Part shown: one piece after another, positions 1 to 7,560 of the stretch | How positions within the stretch are numbered: the first letter of the stretch is position 1 | How the letters are laid out: every line of letters starts with the position of its first letter | Source: Pseudomonadota bacterium | GTDB lineage: Bacteria; Desulfobacterota; Desulfovibrionia; Desulfovibrionales; Desulfomicrobiaceae | Assembly (NCBI GenBank): GCA_023393525.1 | Contig: JAEWKZ010000016.1 | Location: 1 to 55,236 of the forward strand | Length of the DNA: 55,236 nt | Direction: 5' to 3' | Position numbers and translations under genes: made by a program | Notes under the pieces: model-generated | The model's input: the letters and a program-made list of their open reading frames with translations, nothing else | Told to the model about the DNA's origin: nothing | Databases searched by the model: none

Positions 1-123
1 GCGCTATGTGTTTCTTCGGGACGATTTGCGGCAAAGGACGGGCCGATTACTTCGCTAACGCTTCCCCCTGTCGGGTGCGTAGAGGACTTTCACCTCCAAG
101 TGGGTGCGCCCTGCCGGGCGCAC
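1..123 (-). mobile_element. 5' end of a group II intron (probably bacterial class C), running off the left edge
   Basis: Read on the minus strand, an element begins at 123 with GTGCGCCC, which matches the GUGYG 5' consensus of group II introns. The first bases form a perfect 9-bp stem (103-111 with 116-124, 4-nt loop). This is followed by GGAGGTGAAAGTCC and, further on, GGGGGAAGCGTTAGC, both typical of domain I in bacterial introns of this kind. The 5' splice point lies a few bases after the T-run of the epsC terminator. Class C introns are known to insert behind intrinsic terminators, so position and orientation both fit. The rest of domain I, the catalytic domains and any reverse transcriptase would lie left of the window. 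Recognition is from memory of the consensus, without a covariance search. Confidence 0.75.
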
Positions 124-128
124 CGAAC

Positions 129-161
129 AAAAAAACCGCACTCGTGGCGAATGCGGTTTTT
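129..161 (-). terminator. Rho-independent terminator of the cysK-epsC operon
   Basis: On the minus strand a 10-bp stem (161-152 with 140-131, AAAACCGCA-type arms, 11-nt loop) ends in a run of T through 129. It lies 21 nt after the epsC stop codon. The group II intron starts six bases further downstream. Confidence 0.85.
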
Positions 162-181
162 GCATGGGAAAAAGCGCTCTT

Positions 182-1075
182 CTAAAGGTTGCGGTACACC
201 TTGCTCCCTGGAGCCACATCCTCCACGACCCAGACGTTGCCGCCGATGACCGCGCCCTCTCCAATGGTGATGCGGCCCAGGATGGTCGCCCCGGAGTAGA
301 TGGTCGCGTTGTCCTCGACGATGGGGTGGCGGGCGATGCCCTTGACCAGATGCCCGTTCTCGCCCTTGGGAAAGCTCTTGGCCCCCAGGGTCACGCCCTG
401 GTACAAGCGCACGTTCTTGCCGATGATGCAGGTCTCGCCGATGACCGTGCCCGTGCCGTGGTCGATGAAGAAGGATTCGCCGATGGTGGCGCCGGGATGG
501 ATGTCGATGCCCGTGGCCGAATGCGCCATCTCGGTGATGATGCGCGGGATCAGGGGCACGCCCAGGAGATAGAGTTCATGGGCGATGCGGTAGTTGGTCA
601 CGGCCCGGATGGACGGATAGCAGAAGATGGTCTCGCCAGGGTTCTTGGCCGCCGGGTCTCCGGCAAAGGCGGCCTGCACGTCGGTGGCCAGCATGTGGCG
701 GATGCGCGGCAGGGTCTGCAGGAATTCGTTGCAGAGATTTTCCGCCCGCACCTCGCACTCCACGGAACAGGAATGCTCGTCTTTATCGCAGGCGAAGCAG
801 AACCCCCGCTCCACCTGCTGCGTCAGCTCGCGGCGGACCTTTTCCAGCTTGGAACCGACGAAATAGGCCATGTTCTGCGGCGTGATGAAGGATTCCTTGA
901 AAAAGCCCGGAAAGAGCACGGAGCGCAGTCGCTCCACGATCTCGGACAAAAGTTCCACCGAGGGCATGGGCGAGCCGTAGGACGGCTGGTGATAGACGCC
1001 CTTGTAGGACTCCGGCGCGCAGAGACTCTCCACCACGCCGCTCAGCACATTGTCGATTTTCAGGTATTTGGCCAT
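182..1075 (-). CDS. epsC: Serine O-acetyltransferase (EpsC/CysE type)
   Basis: This 297-residue protein should transfer acetyl from acetyl-CoA to L-serine, giving O-acetylserine for cysteine synthesis in the cytoplasm. The C-terminal half carries the left-handed beta-helix hexapeptide repeats of the family, with the acetyltransferase core around HPGATIGESFFIDHGTG and later VIGETCIIGKN and IGEGAVIGGN. The longer N-terminal helical part is that of the EpsC subgroup rather than E. coli CysE. The ATG at 1075 begins two bases after the cysK stop codon, so the genes are surely co-transcribed, with cysK first. The operon ends at the terminator at 129-161. The function is firm; the choice between the names epsC and cysE is convention. 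Confidence 0.93.
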   Translation of the reverse strand: MAKYLKIDNVLSGVVESLCAPESYKGVYHQPSYGSPMPSVELLSEIVERLRSVLFPGFFKESFITPQNMAYFVGSKLEKVRRELTQQVERGFCFACDKDEHSCSVECEVRAENLCNEFLQTLPRIRHMLATDVQAAFAGDPAAKNPGETIFCYPSIRAVTNYRIAHELYLLGVPLIPRIITEMAHSATGIDIHPGATIGESFFIDHGTGTVIGETCIIGKNVRLYQGVTLGAKSFPKGENGHLVKGIARHPIVEDNATIYSGATILGRITIGEGAVIGGNVWVVEDVAPGSKVYRNL

Positions 1076-1077
1076 GT

Positions 1078-2007
1078 TCAGCTCTTGGATGCGAAAAGTT
1101 CGGTGGACAGGTAGCGTTCGCCCGTGTCGCAGATGATGGCGACGACGAGTCTGCCCTGCATTTGGGGTTCACGGGCCAGTTGCAGGGCCGCCCAGACATT
1201 GGCGCCCGAGGAGATGCCGCAGAAGATGCCTTCTTCGCGGGCAAGCAGACGGGCCGTGGCCATGGCGTCCTCGTTGGATACGCCGACAACGCGGTCAACG
1301 ACCCTGCGGTCGAGCACTTCGGGAATGAAATTGGCGCCGATGCCCTGGATCTTGTGCGGTCCGGCGCTCCCTCCGCTCAGAAGCGGCGAGGCGGACGGCT
1401 CCACGGCCACGGCCATGAAACCCGGCTTGCGACGCTTCAGGGTGCGGCCGACGCCGGTGATGGTGCCGCCCGTGCCCACCCCCGCCACCAGGACGTCGAT
1501 GCGCCCATCGGTGTCGCGCCACAATTCTTCGGCGGTGGTCCGCTCATGCATGTCGGGGTTGGCCGGATTGGCGAACTGGCCGGGCATGAATCCGTCTTCC
1601 AGCGAAGCCAGGATCTTCTCGGCCTCGGCCACCGCTCCGGCCATGCCCGCCGAGGCCGGGGTGAGCACGAGCTCCGCGCCCATGGCGGAAAGGAGCATGC
1701 GCCGCTCCAGACTCATGGACTCGGGCATGGTCAGGATGAGGTGATACCCGCGCACGGCGCAGACAAAGGCCAGTCCCACGCCGGTATTGCCGCTGGTGGG
1801 CTCGACGACGACCGTCCCGGGACGCAGTCTGCCCCCGCGTTCGGCCTCGTCGATCATGTTCAGGGCGATGCGGTCCTTGATCGAGGACAGGGGATTGAAA
1901 AATTCGAGCTTGACCACGACATCGGCCACGCAGCCAGTGGCCATGCGGTTGAGGCGCACCAGTGGAGTATTGCCGACCAGATCGGTCATGGAGTTTGCGA
2001 TCTTCAT
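1078..2007 (-). CDS. cysK: Cysteine synthase (O-acetylserine sulfhydrylase)
   Basis: This is a PLP enzyme of about 309 residues that makes cysteine from O-acetylserine and sulfide. The PLP lysine lies in SSIKDRIA (Lys44), and the phosphate and substrate loops read SGNTGVG and GVGTGGTITG. Another ATG exists 22 codons upstream, but the start at 2007 is preferred because GGAGG stands seven bases before it and it opens with the family N-terminus (DLVGNTPLVRLN). Directly downstream lies epsC, two bases away, so both steps from serine to cysteine sit in one operon. In a sulfate reducer sulfide is plentiful, which suits this route. Paralogues such as cystathionine beta-synthase are less likely given the length. 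Confidence 0.94.
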   Translation of the reverse strand: MKIANSMTDLVGNTPLVRLNRMATGCVADVVVKLEFFNPLSSIKDRIALNMIDEAERGGRLRPGTVVVEPTSGNTGVGLAFVCAVRGYHLILTMPESMSLERRMLLSAMGAELVLTPASAGMAGAVAEAEKILASLEDGFMPGQFANPANPDMHERTTAEELWRDTDGRIDVLVAGVGTGGTITGVGRTLKRRKPGFMAVAVEPSASPLLSGGSAGPHKIQGIGANFIPEVLDRRVVDRVVGVSNEDAMATARLLAREEGIFCGISSGANVWAALQLAREPQMQGRLVVAIICDTGERYLSTELFASKS

Positions 2008-2071
2008 GAAGCCTCCGTAAAAAAAAGACTGATCCCGCAAAAATGAACCAGGACCGCATGTAAGTCCAGGC

Positions 2072-2096
2072 AAAAAAAATCCGGCCTGAGGCCGGA
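2072..2096 (-). terminator. Rho-independent terminator of the HU-like gene
   Basis: The minus strand carries a perfect 7-bp stem (TCCGGCC / GGCCGGA, 3-nt loop, 2096-2080) followed by eight T residues. It lies 23 nt past the stop codon of the HU-like gene and separates it from cysK. Confidence 0.88.
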
Positions 2097-2119
2097 CCTG
2101 ATGTCATCAAAAATTTATT

Positions 2120-2425
2120 CTATTCCATGCCCTTGGTAATAAAATCAAGCGCCGTGAGGGCGTCTTTCAAGCGTTTGCCGGGAGAAAACTTGATATCCTT
2201 CCCGGCGGGCTGTTCCTCACCCTTGCGCGAGGCCCGTTCCACCACGGCCATGGTCCCGATGCCCGGCAGATTGATCTTGTCGCCCTTGCTCAGGGATTCG
2301 GTGATGCTCTCCATCATGGCGTCCACGACCTTTGCGGCCTCTTCCTCGGAGTACCCCATCTCAGCCTTGAGGCGCTCGATCAGATCAGCTTTTTCCACAT
2401 GAACTTCGGCGTTGTCCGCGACCAT
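2120..2425 (-). CDS. HU/IHF-family DNA-binding protein
   Basis: A protein of 101 residues with the HU/IHF fold: an N-terminal helical pair (KADLIERLKAEMGYSEEEAAKVVDAM), then beta-arm sequence including INLPGIGTMAVVERASR and a C-terminal FSPGKRLKDAL. It should bind and bend DNA as a dimer and act as a nucleoid protein. The start at 2425 is preferred over an ATG 11 codons upstream because GAGGTGAA lies just before it. The beta-arm carries RKGEEQPAGKDIKF in place of the canonical RxGRNPxTG, so DNA-contact residues differ from standard HU. This suggests a divergent paralogue. It is monocistronic with its own terminator. Confidence 0.85.
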   Translation of the reverse strand: MVADNAEVHVEKADLIERLKAEMGYSEEEAAKVVDAMMESITESLSKGDKINLPGIGTMAVVERASRKGEEQPAGKDIKFSPGKRLKDALTALDFITKGME

Positions 2426-2585
2426 AGGCTTCACCTCGCATTTGCATGATTTCACCATATAGACAAAACCGGGCCCGTGGTAAAGAGTTCTCCAAGCTTT
2501 GTGAAATATTTATTAAAATGGCCCTGCGCCATCCCTTTAGGATATGAGGAACCATTCTTCTTTCGCCACTTCCGGGAGATCCGCC

Positions 2586-5500
2586 ATGAAAACACCCAGC
2601 CTGCTCGTCGAAGAGCGCGACGCCTGCGCCATCATCGCCTTCGTGGACAAACGCGGCCGCGCCACCCACGCCAACATCGTCAAGACCATCGACGCCCTGA
2701 AGAAAATGGCCCACCGCTCCGGGGACATCAACAGCGAAGGCGACGGCTGCGGCATTCTGACCGACATCCCGCGCTCCATCTGGGGGCGGCGCCTGCAGGA
2801 CGCGGGGCTGAGCCGCCACCTGAGCGAAAGCCGGGGCTTTTTCGTCGGCCATTTTTTCCTGCCGGACCAGGGGCAGGACCGGATCGAGGAGCTGAAACAT
2901 CGCCTGCGTTCCGTCCTCGCCGCCAGCGACGCGGAAGCCCTTCTTGAAGTGGACGACCGGATGAACGCCGCCGAACTCGGCCCCATGGCCAGGGCCGAAG
3001 CGCCCCGTTTCCTGCAAATCTGCGGTCTGGTCCGCGACGAGACCAGGCAGGAGGGAGCCAAGCGCCTCTTCAACATCCAGATGGAACTCGAACGCGCCCT
3101 GCCCGAGGCGCATGTCTGCTCGCTGAGCCTCGACAGCGTCATCTACAAGCTGCGCGGCACTCCGGACCTCCTCATCCGGGTCTATCCGGACCTTCAGAAT
3201 CCGGACAGCAAGTCGCTCATCACCTTGGGCCACAGCCGCTACTCCACCAATACCCTGCCCACGGCCGAACGGGCCCAGCCCTTCTCCCTGCTCGGCCACA
3301 ACGGCGAGATCAACACCATCGAAAAGCTGCGCAGCTCGGCCCGGGCGCTGGGCATCACCCCCACGCCCGGCGGCAGCGACTCCCAGGATCTGAACCGCAT
3401 TCTTGAAGGACTCATCCATCTGCACGGATTCGAGTTCATGGAAGCCCTCGAAATGGTCTTTCCGGCCATCCACACCGAAGTCGAGCGCATGCCCGCCGAG
3501 CTTCGGCGCATGTACGGCTTTTACCGCTGGTTCTTCGCGCCCTCGGCGCAGGGCCCGGCGGCGGTGGTCTCGCGCTTCGGCGACATGTGCATGGGCAGCG
3601 TCGACGCCCTGGGGCTTCGCCCGCTGTGGTTCGGGGAGAGCGACTACGACTATTTCCTGTCCTCGGAAAAAGGGGTGGTCGATCTGCAAAGCACCATCCA
3701 CGACCCTCGCCCCCTGGCCCCCGGCGAAAAGATCGCCATCATCTCCGGCGCGGGCAAACGCGGCGAGGTGCTCGATTACTGCGCCGTGCAGCAGCGCCTG
3801 CTGCGCCTCTTCGAGCAGGGGCGCCTGACCCCGCTGGCCGACAACCTGCACCGGGAGATCCCCGAGTCCATCCTGAACTGTCCCGAAGGGGCCTGTCATG
3901 AACTGCGCCGCTTCTTCACGGACAGGCCCGTGTTCGACGATCGGGAGTGCCCGGCCACCTCCGCCCTGCTGGCCGCTTTCGGCTGGCACAAGTACGATCA
4001 GGACATGCGCAGGCATGTCGCGGCCACGGGCAAGGGACCCATCGGCTCCATGGGCCATCAGGGGCCGCTGGCCTGCATGGACACCGAGGGCCTGTCCAAC
4101 GTCAGCGATTATTTCAAAGAGAACGTGGCCGTGGTCACCAACCCGGCCATCGACCGCGAACGCGAGGCGGAACACTTCTCCACCGCGGTCATCCTCGGCG
4201 ACCGCCCGGACAACCCGGACCGCCCGCCCGTGGGCCTGCGCCTCAAAACCCCCATCCTGCTCGGCGGCGAATTCACACCGGCCCTGTCCTCCCTGGACAT
4301 CCTGTCCGTGTGCCGAGAGCACGGCACCCACACCCTGGAGCAGGTCCTCGATTTTTTCACCGCCCAGCAACGCGACCCGTCGCGCATGACCATCCTCGAC
4401 GCGACCTACGTTCCCGAGCGCGGGCTTGCCGCGCGCCTGGCGGATCTTGAAGACGAAGCCCTGCGGGCCGTCAGGGCCGGAGCGGCCATCCTCGTGCTGG
4501 ACGACAGCGCGAGCTTCGTGGACGGGCGGGTCTTCATCGACCCCGGCCTGGCCACGGCCCGACTGCACAGCGCCGCCGAAGCGGGCCGCATCCCCCGTCT
4601 GCCCTCGCTGGTCGTGCGCAGCGGAGCCATACGCAACCTGCATGACATCATGTTCGTGCTGGGCCTGGGCGCGGCGGCGGTCAATCCGTACATGCTCTGG
4701 AAGCAGGCCTATGCCCAGGCCGAAAGCGCGGAAGGCTTGCAGCGCACCCTCTCCAACACCCTGACCGCGCTCCAGGCGGGCCTGGAAAAGATCATGTCCA
4801 CCATGGGCATCCACGAACTGTGCGGCTACGGACGCATCTTCTCGTCCATCGGCCTGAAAAAGGAACTGGAAGACATCTTCGGCTGCGCCAACTTCTGCTC
4901 GTCGCAATCCGCGGGGCTCGGCTTCGCCGAACTTGAAGGCCAGGGCCGCAGGCGAGTGGAACTGATTCGGGAAGGAAACGAATGCAAGCTGCACTCCGAC
5001 CCCAAGCGCAACGCCAAGGTCGGCAAGATTCTGCGCTCCGTGGCCGTGGGCAAGACCGGGTATCTCCAGATGGCCGAAGCCCTGGCCGAGGTGGACCGGG
5101 ACACCCCGGTCGGCCTGCGCCATCTGCTGGACATCGCCCCCCGCAACGCAGCCCCCTTGCCCCTTGAAAACGTGGACATCTCCATCGGTTCCCATTCCAT
5201 GCCGCTCCTGATCAGCGCCATGTCCTTCGGCTCCCAGGGGGAAAGCTCCTTTCGGGCCTACGCCGAGGCCGCGCGCAAGGTGAACATCATCTGCATGAAC
5301 GGCGAGGGCGGCGAAATTCCGGACATGCTCGGCAAATACCGGGAAAATCGCGGGCAGCAGGTCGCCTCGGGGCGCTTCGGCGTGTCCATGGAGCTGCTCA
5401 ACTCCGCCAACTACCTGGAAATAAAGGTCGGCCAGGGCGCCAAGCCCGGCGAGGGCGGCCATCTGCCCGGCTCCAAGGTCACGGACATGGTGGCCCAGGC

Positions 5501-7151
5501 GCGGCACTGCAAGCCCGGCATCGCGCTCATCTCGCCGTCCAACCATCACGACATCTACTCCATCGAAGACCTCTGCCAGATCATCACGGAACTCAAAACC
5601 GCCAATCCCTTCGCGCGCATATCCGTCAAGATCCCGGTCACCAGCGGCGTGGCCACCATCGCCGTGGGCGTGGCCAAGGCCGGGGCGCACATCGTCAATG
5701 TGAGCGGCTTCGAGGGCGGCACGGGCGCTGCCCGCGAGCACGCCAAAAAATATGTCGGCCTGCCCGTGGAGATCGGCGTGACCCAGGCCCATCGCGGCCT
5801 GGTGGAAGCGGGCCTGCGCCACGAAGTGGAACTGTGGTGCGACGGCGGCGTGCGTTCAGGAGCCGACGTGGTCAAGCTGGTCTGCCTGGGCGCGGACCGG
5901 GTCGGGGTGGGCACGGTGGCGCTCATGGGCGTGGGCTGCATCAGCTGCGAGCAATGCCACCTGGACGTCTGCCCGCGCGGCATCTCCACCCAGCTGCGCT
6001 CCGTGGAAGAGGCCCACAAGCGCGGCCTGAAACTCTTCAAACCCCTGCAAGGCGAGGTCGAGGCCGAAAACCTGGCCCGATTGCTGCGCGCCTTCGGCGA
6101 CCAGATCCGCCACATCCTGGCCGGTCTCGGTGAAAGGCGACTGTCCGACCTGGTCGGGCGCACCGATCTTCTGACCCAGGCCAGGGGCCGCGAACTGGTG
6201 GACCTGACCGATCTGCTCATCTCCGCGCCCATGGATTCCGCCAAATCCTACTGCCCGGTGCCGCGCATCGTGCGCAGGCCGCTCGACAACCTGACCCGGC
6301 TCATCTCCGACATGGCCCTGTCCACCCTGGGGCAGGAGTGCGGATTCGTGCAGTACAAAGAGGAGAACGTACGTTCCGTGGACCGCGCCGTGGGCACGTA
6401 CCTGGCCGGAGCCATGGTCCGGGAGCGCGACGAGCATGACCGGGGCAAGGTGGAGGTGCTGTTGACCTCGTCCGTTCCGGGCAATGGCCTGTGCGCCTTC
6501 AATGTGGACGGAATCGGCACCGTGGTCGAAGGCGGCGGCCAGGACGGCATCGCCAAGGGCGCGCGCGGAGGCGAGGTGTGCATTTTGAAAGGGGCCAACA
6601 TCCTGGGCCAGCGCGTGGACGGTTCCGTGGGCAAGTCCCTGGCCTACGGAGCGCTTTCGGGCACGGTCATGGTCCAGAACCAGGCCGATTCGCGGGCCTG
6701 CGTGCGCATGTCCGGGGCCGACGCGGTTTTCGGGGGGCGCATCACCGCGCCCGTGCGCGACGATCTGGGCAACATCGCCTCCCGCGCCCATCTGAAGGGC
6801 TTCGCCTTCGAGTACATGACAGGCGGCCGGGCCGTGGTCCTTGGCGATCCCGGCCCGTGGTTGTGCGCGGGCATGACCGGCGGAGTCGTCTATCAGTGCC
6901 TGTACCCCGAGTGGGACTTCGGAAAGGATAATCTGGCTCGCCGTTTCTCAAGCGGCGCGCAGGTGGTCATCCGCAACCTGGACCGGGATGACGCGGAACA
7001 CGTGCGAGAATTGCTGGGCAAGTACGTAAGCGCCTTGAGGCAAAGCTTTCAGAACGATGAGGCGGACATCGTGCAAGGGCTGGCCGACGAGGCGGAAAAT
7101 CGATTCGTGAAGATCGTCCCGGGCTCCGGCTCGGCCATCAAGCCGGAGTAG
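2586..7151 (+). CDS. gltB: Glutamate synthase large subunit (single-chain GltB type)
   Basis: This 1521-residue protein has the full GltB architecture: an N-terminal class II glutamine amidotransferase domain with the nucleophile cysteine in ERDACAIIAF (Cys14, so a short propeptide is expected), a central domain, an FMN/2-oxoglutarate barrel (GEGGEIPDMLGKYR, KPGEGGHLPGSKV, GCDGG-like WCDGGVRSGADV) and a C-terminal GXGXG beta-helix. The iron-sulfur motif reads CISCEQCHLDVCP, which keeps the usual C-x5-C-x4-C of the [3Fe-4S] cluster and adds a fourth cysteine. GGGAG stands before the ATG at 2586; an ATG 14 codons upstream lacks one. No small subunit (GltD) follows, so the electron donor must be encoded elsewhere. 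Confidence 0.9.
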   Translation: MKTPSLLVEERDACAIIAFVDKRGRATHANIVKTIDALKKMAHRSGDINSEGDGCGILTDIPRSIWGRRLQDAGLSRHLSESRGFFVGHFFLPDQGQDRIEELKHRLRSVLAASDAEALLEVDDRMNAAELGPMARAEAPRFLQICGLVRDETRQEGAKRLFNIQMELERALPEAHVCSLSLDSVIYKLRGTPDLLIRVYPDLQNPDSKSLITLGHSRYSTNTLPTAERAQPFSLLGHNGEINTIEKLRSSARALGITPTPGGSDSQDLNRILEGLIHLHGFEFMEALEMVFPAIHTEVERMPAELRRMYGFYRWFFAPSAQGPAAVVSRFGDMCMGSVDALGLRPLWFGESDYDYFLSSEKGVVDLQSTIHDPRPLAPGEKIAIISGAGKRGEVLDYCAVQQRLLRLFEQGRLTPLADNLHREIPESILNCPEGACHELRRFFTDRPVFDDRECPATSALLAAFGWHKYDQDMRRHVAATGKGPIGSMGHQGPLACMDTEGLSNVSDYFKENVAVVTNPAIDREREAEHFSTAVILGDRPDNPDRPPVGLRLKTPILLGGEFTPALSSLDILSVCREHGTHTLEQVLDFFTAQQRDPSRMTILDATYVPERGLAARLADLEDEALRAVRAGAAILVLDDSASFVDGRVFIDPGLATARLHSAAEAGRIPRLPSLVVRSGAIRNLHDIMFVLGLGAAAVNPYMLWKQAYAQAESAEGLQRTLSNTLTALQAGLEKIMSTMGIHELCGYGRIFSSIGLKKELEDIFGCANFCSSQSAGLGFAELEGQGRRRVELIREGNECKLHSDPKRNAKVGKILRSVAVGKTGYLQMAEALAEVDRDTPVGLRHLLDIAPRNAAPLPLENVDISIGSHSMPLLISAMSFGSQGESSFRAYAEAARKVNIICMNGEGGEIPDMLGKYRENRGQQVASGRFGVSMELLNSANYLEIKVGQGAKPGEGGHLPGSKVTDMVAQARHCKPGIALISPSNHHDIYSIEDLCQIITELKTANPFARISVKIPVTSGVATIAVGVAKAGAHIVNVSGFEGGTGAAREHAKKYVGLPVEIGVTQAHRGLVEAGLRHEVELWCDGGVRSGADVVKLVCLGADRVGVGTVALMGVGCISCEQCHLDVCPRGISTQLRSVEEAHKRGLKLFKPLQGEVEAENLARLLRAFGDQIRHILAGLGERRLSDLVGRTDLLTQARGRELVDLTDLLISAPMDSAKSYCPVPRIVRRPLDNLTRLISDMALSTLGQECGFVQYKEENVRSVDRAVGTYLAGAMVRERDEHDRGKVEVLLTSSVPGNGLCAFNVDGIGTVVEGGGQDGIAKGARGGEVCILKGANILGQRVDGSVGKSLAYGALSGTVMVQNQADSRACVRMSGADAVFGGRITAPVRDDLGNIASRAHLKGFAFEYMTGGRAVVLGDPGPWLCAGMTGGVVYQCLYPEWDFGKDNLARRFSSGAQVVIRNLDRDDAEHVRELLGKYVSALRQSFQNDEADIVQGLADEAENRFVKIVPGSGSAIKPE

Positions 7152-7153
7152 AC

Positions 7154-7177
7154 GGCGCCGGGAGATCTCCCGGCGCC
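7154..7177. terminator. Perfect palindrome after gltB, possible weak terminator
   Basis: A 24-bp perfect palindrome (10-bp arms GGCGCCGGGA / TCCCGGCGCC around GATC) starts two bases after the gltB stop. There is no T-run on either side, so it would be a stable transcript end hairpin or a poor terminator. Confidence 0.45.
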
Positions 7178-7242
7178 TGCCGCTCGGCACTGCCGTGGCG
7201 CCGCCCGCAACGCATGGATCGCTCCCGCCTGCGGGCGGTGCC

Positions 7243-7410
7243 TCAAAGCGGCAGGCCCGTGACCACCACCACCAGCGCCAGCACGAAGGGCACTATGAGC
7301 GCGAAGGCAAGCAGCCTTGCCTCCGAGGCATCGCGCGCGCAGTCCGCGCATCGCTTCCCGTTCCCCTGCGCAAGAGGCGCTCCGCACTTCGAACAAATCG
7401 CTCCAGCCAT
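7243..7410 (-). CDS. Zinc-ribbon membrane microprotein, unknown function
   Basis: This small protein of 55 residues begins with ICSKCGAPLAQGNGKRCADC, a four-cysteine zinc-ribbon with CxxC at both ends. A single hydrophobic segment (LLAFALIVPFVLALVVVVTGL) ends the chain. AGGAGG lies ten bases before the ATG at 7410, which supports translation; a longer frame upstream has no such site. It would be tail-anchored, with the ribbon in the cytoplasm. No partner can be inferred from the neighbours, gltB on the other strand and an SLC13 permease upstream. I do not recognise a named family. Confidence 0.65.
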   Translation of the reverse strand: MAGAICSKCGAPLAQGNGKRCADCARDASEARLLAFALIVPFVLALVVVVTGLPL

Positions 7411-7560
7411 GAACGCTCCTCCTTTTTGGAGACGATCATAGCTGATCCTGCAACCCCACTGAATGGGAAGCACTAAGTACTTTGCCAATCGCAACTGCGT
7501 AAAAACACGTAGTGGCGGGGTCGCCGGCCAGCGACGTGCAGGCCGCTGTGCGTGCGGATC

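Noticed and set aside
1..180. Short protein-coding frames at the left edge
   Set aside because: They lie inside structured intron DNA with no ribosome site; the intron explanation accounts for the conserved look of the sequence.
2385..5822. Very long open frame opposite gltB
   Set aside because: It is a codon-bias shadow of the GC-rich gltB gene: low-complexity H/G/D/R-rich translation, no ribosome site and no family motifs.
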